Below, piece after piece: positions 11,601 to 22,900 of a DNA stretch of 50,301 nt. The notes under the pieces are model-generated. The model had not been told where the DNA came from. It searched no databases and was given only the letters and a program-made list of their open reading frames with translations. The position numbers were made by a program, and so were the translations under genes. The stretch is from Elysia marginata (lineage: Eukaryota; Mollusca; Gastropoda; Plakobranchidae), in contig BMAT01000035.1 in assembly GCA_019649035.1 (NCBI GenBank), positions 239,053-289,353 on the forward strand, written 5' to 3'. Position 1 is the first letter of the stretch. The number at the start of each line of letters is the position of its first letter.

Positions 11601-14545
11601 TCCTTCATGTTAAGTATGTCTAGCTTTAATGAAGTGTTTTATAAATTTAAACCCAACATTTGAATGATAAAAACCACTTTGTGTTAAGTAAATTTTAAAG
11701 AAGTTTTACAAAAGAAACTCTCTGATTGGATTATGTTTCAGCTTACTGCACAAGTCATGTGACCAACATTGTTGTACAGCTGTAAGTTATTATTCAACTC
11801 TGGATATTTTTGCTTAAATGTTCACTTATTGGCAAAATTCGTGGAGAAGGCTTCTTTTCTCATATAACAGGGTCTTTACCATTTTTTGGGTATCATGAAA
11901 TATTGAAACTTATTATCTTCAGGCACAGGTATAACAAAACACAAATATAGACACAGAGAGGATGATGAAGAAGAAGAAAAAGAAGAGGAAAATATAGAAG
12001 GAGAAGAAAGGGAGGAAGAAGAGAAGGAGGAGGAGGAAAAATTTGTAGAAACATGCTTAGAACAACATAGAACAAAACGGGAAAATAGGTTGTAATATTA
12101 TAGCAACTTCAATTTTTCTGTTTTCATTGTGTTGCTTCTTGCTGTACTCAGATTCACACATAAGGTATTAAGTAAACAGAAAAATCCTGTTTTTTTACTT
12201 CCTGGGAAAACATTTTAAATTTATGCTCCTCTTTTTTGTAAACTATATAGCAAACTGCACCACAACAAGAATACCATGGTGAGCGATCATATTCCTGCTC
12301 CATATCTGGTTGTGACAAAAGGGAACTGACGCCAATAGTGTGCCCACACTGTGGAAAAAATTTTTGTCTTAGGTATGTCACAATTAAAATATACAATGAA
12401 TCTCTCATCTTTTAAATTTAACTTTTTAATATGTCGCTGTGACAAAAGGTCGTTTTGCCTAAAAGACAACTTTTGGTGCAGAATTATTTTGCTCAGAGAA
12501 CATTTCATATGAATTTTGAAAAGGTCCCATTTCATTCTAATTGTTCTAGCAGAAAGCAGTGGATTTGTTGATGTTAAATCTAAAGTATTATAGATACTCT
12601 CAAGACTTGCATCATCAGTACAAAGTTCCCTCTTTTTAAAATTCATGTCAGAATCACCTGTGACTCAAAAAGTGTGACTTTTTTCATGTCAGAAACACTC
12701 GCGACATATTGGGTTCTGTGCTCTCAATATTGTGTTCTGTAAAAATTATTTGTGTTCAAAATGTTGCTTTCAGCCCATTACATATTTCAAGCAAGATTAT
12801 TTGACATAGTTTTAGTTCTGAAACATTTTATTTAACCTCAAAGCCTGACATGACATCACTCCTGACTTGTCACTGGCACTTATATGTCACTATTTTGAAA
12901 AGCTTTCATTAATTTCTTCATAATTTTGTTCTTCTGTTACTATGAGTGAGGTGTTATTAGAACAAGAAGACTTATTTTGATCATTTGTAACAGGTAACTT
13001 TTGTAAAAAATATTTTCTCCCATCTTTTGTAAGTTATGAAAGACTTTTTTTAGATCTTTGATCTTAAAATTGTTTTATCTGTTTCTCAGTCATCGTACTC
13101 AAGAGGATCATTCCTGTGTGAAGCTTAGTGGTCGTGCAAAAGAGCTTACAAAGACAGCTAAACATGTGGAAAATATATTAGGTAAGAATTGGCATTGCAG
13201 AAAGTTTTGAAGGAAGATGCTGAGGCAAAAATTTTATAGTCCTAGGTCCTGTAGTGGGGCCATGTAAAAGGCTTGCTGTAATATGCCTTAAAAATATTAG
13301 CTTGTTTGTCTTCATGGCAATTATTATTACGTTTCTCGATTTTTAAAAAAAGGCTCGGAAAGAAGTTTCTAGCCCATTTCAAGTTCTTGTTTTTTTTTCA
13401 TAATGTGTAGTCTTGCATATGCATATTCAGATGAAGTATAGGGGTCTAAAGTTAAAAGTTTTTTAACTCCTGTTTTTCCATTCAGGAAAGGTCACAAGTA
13501 TATCCCTTTTTGGGGCTTAATTACCATTCTTTTTCAAGGTGAACTTCATGAATAGCTAGATCCTACTTTAAAACTAGAAGTTTTTCTTTACTACCCAAAA
13601 TAAAAAAAAATTTCAATTCATGTTTTGTGACTGCTTCACCCACTCCAAAGCTTAGCTTCCTCTGCAAAAGTTTTTATAGGAAAGTGTAAGGCTAGTGGTA
13701 AATTTACTGCGGTCTTTGTTTTAAGTAGTTAAAATTAGTTATATTTTTTCACACGCTTACAAACAGTTACTTTATAATCAAAATGTATTATTTAAGATTT
13801 GTAAAATATAAAAGTTTTTAAAATAAGCAGTAACATTTGTATATCTTTTATAATGAACTTTATGAACTTAAAAGATAAATGGCTTGAATTAGACAACATT
13901 ATTGTCATTTATTAATATTTATGCTTTTTATCTGAATTGTCATTAAAAATCTTTTCTATTCATTTGTTGTTGTTTTTTTAGCCCAAAAGGACTTCAAGCC
14001 TAAAGTGGCTCCAAGTCTGACCAATCCAAAATCTATTCAGATGGCAGCTAAAATTTCTCTCATGAAACTCAAAGGGAAAGCTACAGGAGATGTAGGCTTA
14101 CCCCAGTCAGAGCGAGTCTACTTCAACATTTTATTACCTTTGGAAGCAAAGAAGCCTCCTCTTCCTCTTTTTGTATCAAAGGTCAGCACTTATATTTTTT
14201 CTTCAAATTTTCTATGAAATTTCAGTTGCAAGTCTTTTCGTCATTGTTCTGCTCATTAAGCATAAGCTATAAGTGTATATTTATATATTTGAGGGCAGAT
14301 GGAAAAATAAGTTCTGTTTTTACATTACTCATAAAGTTTTGGCACTATAAAGTGGAAATTTCACACACCTATGCTTGAACCCTTTTGCTATGGTTACCTA
14401 AAACAAGGAGTGTATGTGATTAGCATAAACCAACTAAATAATTAGTATCTAATCATCTAATTAAATTGGGTAAAAAAGAATAGAAAGCACAGGGCAAAAA
14501 ATATTAGTAAAAACATTTCATTTGTGAAGTGTATCGTGTTCATAA

Positions 14546-14615
<70 letters not shown>

Positions 14616-17411
14616 CTCTGATCATGGCTAGATCTAGACTGCCTTTTTTTTAGCCTTTGCATTAACATTAGCTATGATGCTCAAGGCCTGACGTAAAAAT
14701 CATTCATGAAATCTGCCGTTGTTTGAATTAGTTGGGCACTTTAATTTTTTTATCATAAAAAATAAATGTTCTAAGCGCTATGATCAAAGCACGTGACATC
14801 ATGAATGCACTTGGACGTTCAAGTGAGAGCCATCATGGCTAGATCTAGATTTTTGTGAGAATTTGGATTTTGGTCCTAAATGAGAAAAATTAAAATAAAA
14901 TTGCCGTCATCATTTTTTATTCTAAAAAGTAGACTGAAACCCACCCGGGTATGCCTAGAATCAATGGGCCAAAATTGAAGGCTGTGCATTTTTTAGTTTT
15001 GGTTTCAATAAAGGAGGTTACAAAAGCACAACTCACGGACATTTCATTTTTATATAATAAGTATATATATACATGCATAAAGATTTAGTGAACATGAGTG
15101 GTATGAAAACAATGTGAAGGGTGGATTACATAAAAATGATAGATTGTAAGTTTTTTTAACTAAGGTGGAATATTACTTATTGTGTTGTTTTTCTATTGTT
15201 CTGCAGATGTGGAGTGTTGGACGCCTCATTGATGTTATAGCTGACAAAGCATCTATAACAAATAGAAATAACACAAGTGCATCGCTCGTAAGTCTCTTGA
15301 TTACAATAACCTCAAAGGAAAACCCCACTGGAGTAAAAAAGCTTAGCATGATAACAGCTTTTATTTTGGATTAAGATCAACTTTGCTACACTTTTACTAA
15401 ATCAATGCATGGGAATAATTAAACTTTTTCCACAATTCTAATTTTCCCACTTTGGTTTATTAAGCCCATTTCAAATACATTCATTGTGTGACAGAACTTT
15501 TGTCACATTTAAAGAATCAATGATTAGTATATTAAAACATGTCTACAGCAGGATTTTTGGTTCACCCCAAAAAATTCTGCTGCAGGCATATTACTGCTAT
15601 AGAATTGTAAAGAGGAGTTAAAAAAATGAAAAATAACAAAAAACTCAGCTTTGGTGGCACTCCCATAGACAGGCATGTAACAAGACTCTCCTCACCCCTT
15701 CACTCACTTCTTCATCGATAACCATCATTCACATTGTTTTACTGATGCCATAATCTAAGAATTAAATATCGATGCACATATAATCTCGCTCTAGGCCTAT
15801 AGTACAGTGCATCCTATTTCTGCACTAGACAGGCCAATGACACACCACACTCAGCTCCCCTCTTTGTTCCCTGATTCCAATGCACACTGACTTGTGAATA
15901 ACACAAGCAAAGTCATGCGCGAACCTTGCAATAGCTTGCAATGCAACTGCAAACTGGTCCCACAGTGAGCCTTTTTTTCTTACTCTTATTTTTATGCAGG
16001 CTTGACTGTCGAGTTTAGAGAGAAATTTCTTCAACTTTTAACTCTAATTCCTTTTAAGCTCGCTTTATTCCTCCTCCTGCATCCATTTTTGGGCCTGTCC
16101 TTGTCCCATTATACCCATGTTAGGTAATAGACTATATATAGAGAAGAAATAGAGGATTCCTCATAGGCCCTGCTGTGAAGATGGTCCCTATGTAGCGTAT
16201 GCCACTATAGTTGAGCACTACTGTATTTTTTTTAATTCGAAGACAGGAGAAAAGCAAATACCATGTATGGACCATAAAGATATTTGTGAGTATGATATTG
16301 GTCTGCTATAATGTTCACCACAATCCATATTTTGTCCACATAATGCAGCCTTAAATTATAATAAGATGATTATTTTTCATAGCTCTGCATGTTAGTGAAG
16401 AGATAAATCACTTTTCTCTTGAGGTGTCATTACAATGAATATTGAAATTGATAATGAAGTCCATGTATGCTTTTTTCATTTAGTTCGCCCTTTGAGATTT
16501 CGCTACATATGAAAATTTTGATCCTACAGTTGGAAATAAAAATGAACTAAGTGGGCCTCACTCTAATTTAATAATAATAATAATAATGATAAATATCATT
16601 TCTATAGCGCTCTACCCCAAAAAAGTTCAGGCTCAGAGGGCTTTACAATTAAAAAAACATAAAATTATGTTTTACATACAAAGGCATATAAAAATGTATT
16701 CTAATGAAACTAAAATCAGGCAAAGATCAATAGAATGCAAAATATTACAATTTAAGATATCACAGTAATTATTTGTATGTATATATATATGCATAACTAA
16801 AAAACATTTAGGTAAGAGAATCACTATTTTCAAAAACTTTTAAAAATGTCGTCAGGTGCAATCAGTTCAACTGAAGCATTAAAGAGATCATAAGGGTAAT
16901 GTGAAAAGATAAGTTTTTAATTTCTTTTTAAACAGGTCAACTGAATTGATCTCTCTTTAATAATTTGGAAGAGAGTTCCATAGTTTGGGTGCCGATGATG
17001 AAAAAGATTTATCCCCCATGGTTTTCAATTTTGGTTTGGGGGTGGCTAATCTGAAAGCATCGGTTTTAATCATTTGCAAATTCTCCTCTTTTTTGTCAAG
17101 AGTTAGCACATAAATCTTCTTTTAACCTTTCCCCTACGTCATTATTGGTATACAAAACGTACTTCATGTACCATTTTTGGGTCAGACATTTATAATAAAA
17201 AAAAGGGCCCACTCTGCCGTGAAGGCCTATCCGGTGTCGCCCAACTTTGTGTTTGTTTAGCCCATAACACTGCACTCATTACTACTACTACTACCTTTAC
17301 TACTACTACTACCGCTATTATTGGTACTACTAGTGGTACTGCTACTGCAGCCGCTACTACTACTACAGTTTTTCCTACTTCTATTACTACTAAATGTACT
17401 CCAACCTCCAT

Positions 17412-17455
<44 letters not shown>

Positions 17456-18301
17456 ACACCTACTACTACTATGTCTACCACTACTGGTAATCCACTACTA
17501 CTCCTACTACAGTACAACTACCACTACTACCATCACTACTACTACGACGACTGTCACTACTACTATTACCTCTACTACCACTATTACTACTACTGCTGCT
17601 GCTTCTGCTACTACAGGTGCTACTACTACTACAACTACTACTACTACTACTACTATTACTACTACTACTACTACTACTACTTCTACTACTACTACCACAG
17701 CTTCTTCTACTGTTACCACTACTACTACTACTACAACTACTGTTACTGCTGCTGCTGCTGCTACTACTACTACTACTACTACCACTACTACTACTACTAC
17801 TGCTGCTATCAATGCTATTACTACTTCTACTACTACTCCTTCCGCTACTGCTACCATTACTACTCCTACCGCTATCGCTGCTAGTACTATTACAACCACT
17901 GCTACTACTACTACTACTACTACCACTACATTTTTGATAATATGTAAATTGTAATTGTAATGTGCTCACGTGAAGAGAAACCTTTCAGGCAATATTCAAA
18001 TGGACTTGAAGTACAGATATCACACGTTAACTATTTTTTTGCCCTTACTTTAGCTTGTGCAAAATTGGTTTTATTTTTATATCCATAGTCAGGATTGTAG
18101 AAACACTTTGTAAAATTTTCTTCTCCACAGAAACTTGGACTGTTCCATGGTGACACAGGTTGGCGTCTGCCCCCGGAGTCAGCCATAAATAGCCTAATAG
18201 ATGATAGCTCTGTCTTGGTTCTTAATGGTTCTACACTGGTCTTGGAGAATGTGGATGACACAGTCACTGTCTTGGAAAACTTAAAACTTTACAAAAGATA
18301 G
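8626..18301 (+). CDS. ZFAND1: AN1-type zinc finger protein 1 (ZFAND1/Cuz1 orthologue), 8 coding exons
   Basis: Joined exons 8626-8680, 11221-11263, 11742-11781, 12251-12372, 13090-13181, 13982-14181, 15207-15287 and 18131-18301 give 804 nt: 267 residues plus stop, close to the length of human ZFAND1. All junctions are GT-AG and phases agree. Two complete AN1 fingers are seen: C10, C15, C25, C28, C33, H36, H42, C44 and C62, C67, C77, C80, C85, H88, H94, C96. Spacing is identical in both (C-x4-C-x9-C-x2-C-x4-C-x2-H-x5-H-x-C). The C-terminal part (about 118-267) includes the conserved SLMKLK and LPQSERVYF motifs and ends in a ubiquitin-like fold region. ZFAND1 family proteins bind p97/Cdc48 and the proteasome and help clear arsenite-induced stress granules; that role is family knowledge. 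A decayed copy of the last exon lies downstream. Confidence 0.96.
9439..9478. repeat. Tandem pair of short hairpin units
   Basis: The unit CTAYGGGTTTATCCCGTAA occurs twice back to back. The first copy contains ACGGG-TTTAT-CCCGT, a perfect 5-bp stem with a 5-base loop. It lies in ZFAND1 intron 1, just before a dispersed repeat module. Confidence 0.6.
9478..9662 (+). repeat. Dispersed module followed by AC/AG microsatellite (copy 1)
   Basis: The segment around GGAGAAGGCTTTTTTCCATA and AACAGGGT is shared with 11827-11872. It is followed here by CA-, GA- and GGA-rich simple sequence. The second copy is also followed by CAGACA/GGCACA-like and GAAGAA-rich sequence. This suggests a mobile or repeat unit that carries a simple-sequence segment. 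No class can be assigned. Confidence 0.5.
9943..10190 (+). mobile_element. tRNA-derived SINE
   Basis: A tRNA-like head carries an A box TGGCGGAGTGG (9951-9961) and a B box GTCCGATTC (9996-10004). An unrelated body follows, running through CTGTAAAATGGG to about 10190. The spacing is that of a Pol III internal promoter, but the sequence does not fold as an intact tRNA and the body is too long. It lies in ZFAND1 intron 1 in sense orientation. No clear target site duplication was found, so the ends are approximate. Confidence 0.8.
11221..11263 (+). CDS. ZFAND1: ZFAND1 coding exon 2
   Basis: Encodes DFLPFVCDRCKKAF plus the first two bases of Cys33. It follows acceptor TTTCAAG and ends at donor G/GTAAGT. 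The DFLPFVC string is a family hallmark of the first AN1 finger. Confidence 0.95.
11742..11781 (+). CDS. ZFAND1: ZFAND1 coding exon 3 (40 nt)
   Basis: A very short exon between ATGTTTCAG and T/GTAAGT. It encodes the end of finger 1: L-L-H36-K-S-C-D-Q-H42-C-C44-T-A. Without it the first finger would lack His36, His42 and Cys44, and the phases of exons 2 and 4 would not join. Confidence 0.9.
11827..12050 (+). repeat. Dispersed module followed by GAA/GGA purine repeat (copy 2)
   Basis: Shares the GTGGAGAAGGCTT and ATAACAGGGT core with 9478-9520. Like that copy, it is followed by a purine-rich microsatellite (about 11955-12040, GAAGAA and GGAGGA units). It lies in ZFAND1 intron 3. Confidence 0.5.
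12251..12372 (+). CDS. ZFAND1: ZFAND1 coding exon 4
   Basis: Starts in phase 0 after CTATATAG and carries most of the second AN1 finger (Cys62, 67, 77, 80, 85). It includes IVCPHCGKNFCL, close to the human finger. It ends two bases into Ser87 at donor AG/GTATGT. Confidence 0.95.
13090..13181 (+). CDS. ZFAND1: ZFAND1 coding exon 5
   Basis: Completes finger 2 (H88, H94, C96: HRTQEDHSC) and continues into a charged linker, KELTKTAKHVENIL. Acceptor TTTCTCAG and donor G/GTAAGA. Ends in phase 1. Confidence 0.94.
13982..14181 (+). CDS. ZFAND1: ZFAND1 coding exon 6
   Basis: Encodes residues 118-184, including AAKISLMKLKGKATGDVGLP and QSERVYFNILLP. These align with the human AAKVALMKLK and LPQTERIYFQVFLP segments that begin the C-terminal domain. 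Acceptor TTTTTTTAG and donor G/GTCAGC. Confidence 0.95.
14550..14613. repeat. CT dinucleotide microsatellite
   Basis: About 32 uninterrupted CT units in ZFAND1 intron 6, starting just after CATAACTCTA. Shortly downstream, the 18-mer ATCATGGCTAGATCTAGA occurs at 14622 and again at 14832. Confidence 0.95.
15207..15287 (+). CDS. ZFAND1: ZFAND1 coding exon 7
   Basis: 27 codons in phase 0, beginning MWSVGRLIDVIADKA, which matches the family's RWSIGKAIDF segment. Acceptor TTCTGCAG and donor GTAAGT. Confidence 0.93.
15805..16223. mobile_element. pogo-like MITE, 419 bp, copy 1
   Basis: Begins with CAGTGCATCC after a TA (15803-15804) and ends with GCACTACTG before a TA (16224-16225). This fits pogo/Tigger-type elements, which start with CAGT and duplicate TA. 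The inside is non-coding. A second, diverged copy in the same orientation lies at 30616-31284. Shared stretches include ACAGRCCAATGACA and GGACCTGTCC/GGGCCTGTCC followed by CCCATTA. Both copies are intronic. Confidence 0.65.
16560..17110 (-). pseudogene. LINE 3' end, reverse transcriptase C-terminus and 3' tail
   Basis: The minus strand of about 16900-17070 encodes pieces such as KPKLKTMGDKSFSSSAPKLW, NSLPN, and after a stop VDLFKKKLKTYLF. These are typical of the extreme C-terminus of CR1/L2-type LINEs. The 3' end shows the GAGCGCTATAGAAATGATAT motif and an ATT-repeat tail (TAA repeat on the + strand, about 16567-16586). In-frame stops make it inactive. It lies antisense in ZFAND1 intron 7. 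Confidence 0.8.
17281..17930. repeat. 650-bp ACT trinucleotide repeat, interrupted
   Basis: A long ACT/CTA/TAC array with many single-base interruptions (GCT, ATT, TCT and CCT triplets). It lies in the last intron of ZFAND1, about 200 bp before the final exon. Long open frames of Leu, Tyr, Thr, Val or Ser runs exist on both strands, all a direct result of the repeat and not treated as genes. Confidence 0.97.
18131..18301 (+). CDS. ZFAND1: ZFAND1 coding exon 8 (terminal)
   Basis: Follows TTCTCCACAG and encodes residues 212-267, beginning KLGLFHGDTGWRLPPESAIN and including LVLNGSTLVLENVDD. It ends ENLKLYKR then TAG at 18299-18301. This is the conserved ubiquitin-like end of the ZFAND1 family. 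Confidence 0.95.
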   Translation, partial: KLGLFHGDTGWRLPPESAINSLIDDSSVLVLNGSTLVLENVDDTVTVLENLKLYKR

Positions 18302-18824
18302 CACATTAGGCTCACCTTTCCGGGTATATTTTGAAGGTGAGATTGGTAAATTTGATAGGTAAACCTATATGTAAGGCAATAGACTTTAGGCTTAAATAAC
18401 TTGCGTCCAATGCTGTAGACATGTGGGATCAGGAGCTTACCCTGCAAGCGCAGCCTGTGTTTGTATGCAATACAGCATTATGAATATTTGTCCCCTCTAG
18501 TTACTTTGGGTACATTAATGGGAACTGTTGTAAATGCTCTTTAAGCCTTTTGTTTACTGTTGTTTTGAGTTTCAGCAAGACTAGGTAAAAGTTTTCATAT
18601 CACTCATGAAGTCACAGGCTCAGGTCTACGTCTAGATTTAAATCTCATTATTCTGAAATAGATGCTCCAACAGCCTCTAAATCTAATCAACAAGCCAAGT
18701 AATATAGGGTAAACAAAAGGTCTAGGAAAAGTCTAGGTGTGTCCACAACTAAAGCAAAAAACCACTATTCAAACATGAATTTCCAACTTGTCCATTTTCT
18801 TGCAGTTTAAAAGTTTAGCAACAG

Positions 18825-18830
18825 AATAAA
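18825..18830 (+). promoter_or_regulatory. Candidate polyadenylation signal for ZFAND1
   Basis: AATAAA about 525 bp after the ZFAND1 stop, upstream of the truncated LINE. In AT-rich DNA this hexamer is common, so the assignment rests only on its position. Confidence 0.3.
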
Positions 18831-18922
18831 AAATGAACAATTGGACTTACAGTCTTTGAATTTTTTTTAAGTGCATAAAGATGCCCAGGCATGAACCATT
18901 GTTGATCTAAAATAGCTTAAAT

Positions 18923-19684
18923 ATCATCATCATCCAGTGCCGTGCCGCATGGCGTTGGCGATCATGCCCCTCCACACATCATGCTCTCTTGTCATTTTGA
19001 TCATTTCTACCATAGAGCCCACTCCAAGCCAAGATGCCAGCCCATCAGTCGTTTTCTCATGTAGTCTTCCTCTACCACGCCTCCCCATAAACATTCCAGT
19101 TGTCACAAGGTGTTCCTGTCTTTCTCTTCTCATGATATGGCCGAAAAAGGTAGCTTGTCGTTTTCTTATTTTATTTATTGGTGCTCTTTTGGTCTTTGTT
19201 TTACTTAAAACTGTATCGTTTAGTTTTTTCGCAGTCCATGGTATTCTCATCATTCTTCGTAGGAACCACATTTCCGCCGCCTCTAACCTGCCTCGCGTTT
19301 GTTTTGATATTATCCAGGTCTTGCATCCATACATCAATATGGGTTTGATGTAGCATTCTAGGACTCTTTTTTCTTGTTTCGATCGACATAAGTGGGTTTG
19401 TCAAGATGTTTTTCATTCGTTTAAACATAGTTTTGGATTGGGCTATTTTTGATGAGATTTCTGTGGTGTCTCTGCCATCGCTTGAAATAAGGGCTCCTAA
19501 ATATTTAAACTGGTCTCGTTGTTGGAGTTTGGTGTCATTTATATATATATATGTTGATGTTTGGGGGTGTTTCTTTGCGGCTGACTACCATGATTTCGGT
19601 CTTTTGCTGTTAAATTCAAGCCCTCTCTTTGGACGTTCTTCTCTGACAATATCAAGGAGACGTTTTAAGTCTTTTGTTAAGTGA
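18923..19684 (-). pseudogene. 5'-truncated LINE, reverse transcriptase C-terminal part
   Basis: The minus strand encodes TKDLKRLLDIVREERPKRGL near its start, then FKRMKNILTNPLMSIETRK. After a frame change it continues MYGCKTWIISKQTRGRLEAA and ends near GMIANAMRHGTG. This is the classic tail of endonuclease/reverse-transcriptase LINEs. The 135-residue open part (18930-19337) is joined to the upstream part only across a frameshift. The 3' end is a short ATG/ATC triplet run at 18923-18935. No target site duplication was evident. The element lies between the real and the decayed ZFAND1 last exon. Confidence 0.88.
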
Positions 19685-19729
19685 GTTGAAAACAAAAAGC
19701 ATTGGTCATTTTTTTTCTTTTGATTCTTT

Positions 19730-19998
19730 TTGCCTTTACTATAGATTCAGTAAAATGGGTATTGTATGCATAGTCCAGTTTGATTTGACAAAGTAAATCT
19801 AACCACAGTAAACAAATATTTTTGTCCACAGAAACTTGCCCTTTTACATGAGGACACAGATTGGCACTGATCCATGAATTGGACATAAATAGCCTGCTAG
19901 ATGATAGCTCTGTTCTGGTTCTCAAGCGTTTTACACTGATCTTGGAGAATTTGGATGACACAGTCGCTGTCTAGGAAAACTTGACAATTTACAAAAAA
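19730..19998 (+). pseudogene. Decayed duplicate of the ZFAND1 terminal exon with its intron flank
   Basis: From 19832, after a retained TTTTGTCCACAG splice-acceptor-like sequence, this copies exon 8 at high identity: AAACTTG, then ATAAATAGCCT, TAGATGATAGCTCTGT and TTGGATGACACAGTC. Matching sequence begins in the intron (TTTGCCYTTACT at 18040 and 19729), so this is a DNA-level duplication, not a processed copy. Translation stops early (DTDWH then TGA), a second TAG replaces the TTG in CTGTCTTGGAA, and a small deletion shifts the frame. It cannot serve as a functional alternative terminal exon encoding the same domain. Confidence 0.88.
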
Positions 19999-22900
19999 TT
20001 GAACATGATGCCTACCTTATTGTAATGGTCTTTCCTATAATTTACATCAGTTTTAATAAAATAAAAATTTTTATTTGCAACTCTAATAAGTATTGTTGTA
20101 ATAAAGCTATTTCTCTGTAGTTGAGTACAGTAATAGAAAATAAAAATGACAGACTGCTCTCACAAAACAGAAGGCATTGTAATCTCTTGAATTCAAAGAT
20201 GATGGGAAATGATGTTATAGCCATTTAAAGTTTAAATCAAAACACAATATATGAGTTTATTATAATTATCTGAGAAAAATTTCATTTATTCAAAATCTAA
20301 ACCAAGTACACTTGAAACCTCTTCAATTGAAGTCTGATAATTCAAATTTCTCATAATTTGAATTTAATTAGGTGTAACTGTAAGGTTTTATTTTCCCTCT
20401 TTGGTTTTGTTAGATTTGAACTTGCCATTTGAAGTTAGCAAAGTTCAATTCTCTTAAATTGAAGTTCAAAGTGAAACCTGTAGCTGTTTTTCCTGTCATT
20501 TCTTTAATTCAAATCATGTAAGGCTTTGAAAAACATTCTTTTAGCAAAGTTGCCCTCCTAAATACACCAGACGTATTTTCCTCATAGAATCGTTATCTTT
20601 GTGCTTGTATACAAAAGGCTGGGTGACGGTCGGGAAAGGTTGGGGAGGGGTACTAATACTTGTGGTAGCAGAAAAATGTCAAAGCAAAAATTGATCACTT
20701 GTGTATATATCAAATCCTCTTAAAATGAATTTTTCTTCCTTAGATAAGAAAAGCAAGCATACTCAATTTTTAAATGTAATTATACATTTGCAACACACCC
20801 ACTGCTGAGACTAGTTACTGCATGTTTGTCTAAAAAAACATTTCTAGCTAACAATTTTGTAAATATTTTGTAAAACTTGTAAAACTCTCCCTTTTTAGAA
20901 TGTGAAAAAACAAAGACTCTCCTGTCAAAACCCAATTAGGTCTCTCAGCAACAAATCACACTGTAAAAAGTAATACAATGGAAGAATACAATTTTTCTAG
21001 TCTTCTTTTTATTTTTCATTGTAGAGGAAGAATAATAAACTAGACTGTTCACGAAATAAACATTAAACAGATTTTATAAATAAGATTTAAATGGAAACAA
21101 GCAAAACAACAAAACACTGGAGCTTAAGCATACTCAAACAACCTTAGTAGAAATCTCCTCTTAAAATTTTGAAAAGAAAGTTTTGGCGGAAGCCATAAGA
21201 TAACCATTTTCACAAATAGAAAATCACACCGTCACTTCGGAAGAAAAAGTTAGAATGCTATGGATACATATTAAAAGATCACAACGTCTTTCTTACCCTG
21301 TCCTTCAAAGTACAAGGATCAGTGAAAGGGGCAAAAAGAACGGGTAGTCAGAAAAAAAAAAGATGAGGGGATAAATCAAGATGTGAACCCACCTAAATCC
21401 AAGAAAATTGGTGAGAGATTAAACAAACCTTCTATTGTGCCGCATCCCCCCTGGCTCTTTAAATCAAACATGGGTAAATCAACCTTTGTTTATAAAGCTG
21501 TAAGTGCCATTAATAATCAATACCACATACCTCAGTCTTCTCTTTACCTTTGAAACTTCTCTTTTTCACTATTGCTATCTCAACTGGTACCAGCAAACAA
21601 AGAAAGATAAAGAATTAATATCATTTCTATTAAAATCTTAACCAGCATCCTAACACTGTTGCTGTGCAATCTAAAAATTGATACATGTAAAGTATTTTGG
21701 CAATTGTGATTAAAGAATAAGCTAAGCAATCTTTAATTCTACAATATCACAATTTCATGTAGGAAGATAAAACAAAAATGTAAAGATAAAGGCTGAAATA
21801 GTTAAATGCAAATTGCAAAGAATTAAGACTTCAGCAGCCTAGCTCTCTTCTCATGGCTTGTGATATGAAGAGCCTAGGAAACTGATTATTGCACCCATTT
21901 TGTAAACTGAAATTCCCTCCTCCCTAAATCTAACATACAAAAAATGACAATTATAAGAGAATTTATTGATTATTGTACATGTAACATCAACATTAATATT
22001 TAGCAAAAGTCATAAATTGAAGACACATCAATCAAGTGCATAACATCTAGCAAAAGGCTAACATCTTTTCATTGCTAATAAAGCACTCTTAGACTAAAAG
22101 CTGAACTTCTATACAAAGACTGGTGGGTTACATTTGCTGTACATTAATTTATTTCCTAACAAGATGCCAATATCAAGTTAGCTGTACATCTTAAACATAA
22201 GGCTAACCATAAGAAGGTTTTGTAATGGTAATTAAAAACATTAGGATGGTACAAAAGGGTTAAATAGAAAACGATTTACTTTTATTAAACTAAAGAGAAA
22301 TAGCCTACATCTTTGAAATGGCTCTTTTTAGATCGAGGCTGGACAGTTTTTCTCAAAACATTGAATAATTGTTTTTACTATGAATTTTAGGGGACTGCTT
22401 AAACATTTCTTTTTTCCTTATCAGGAATTTGTGTAAAGACTGATAAGAGAAGGTTCACTGACAGTGAGAAAACAAGGGCGTGCACTTAGCATCGTACAGG
22501 CAATAGCAGGGTAAAGGATTTTCGATGAAACTTTTATTATAGATTAAAAAAGTGTAGCCTTGAAAGAAAAATGTTCATGTGATGTAATTAATCCAATGTT
22601 GTTGCTGATTTATGTATATCACTTCCGTTTTTTCAGTATTTGGGTCGTTACATTTGTCCTTAGTTTTAAAGAACGTTGCTTAACAGAGAGAGAGAGGAAA
22701 ATTCATTAACTTAAAGCTGAAATTGGTTTAAAAATAGTCATGTAGTATGAAGTTGACTAAATTTTTCTGCTGCACTTGCTTAATTTGGCTAAACATATGT
22801 CTAGTGTGAGGTTAAAGGGTAAATTCAGCTTTATTGCAAAATTTTTAAATTAAAAAACATTGCTCTAAACGTATACACATAATAATCATGGCAACAATTA

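Noticed and set aside
12287..12646. 119-codon open frame on the minus strand
   Set aside because: It runs antisense across ZFAND1 exon 4, whose sense translation is a well-conserved AN1 finger. The antisense protein has no recognisable domain.
17190..17969. Overlapping long open frames of Leu, Tyr, Val, Ser or Ala on both strands
   Set aside because: All follow from the ACT repeat, which lies in a ZFAND1 intron.
18031..19961. Two similar minus-strand open frames (18031-18267 and 19677-19961)
   Set aside because: Their likeness comes from being antisense to the real and the decayed ZFAND1 last exon.
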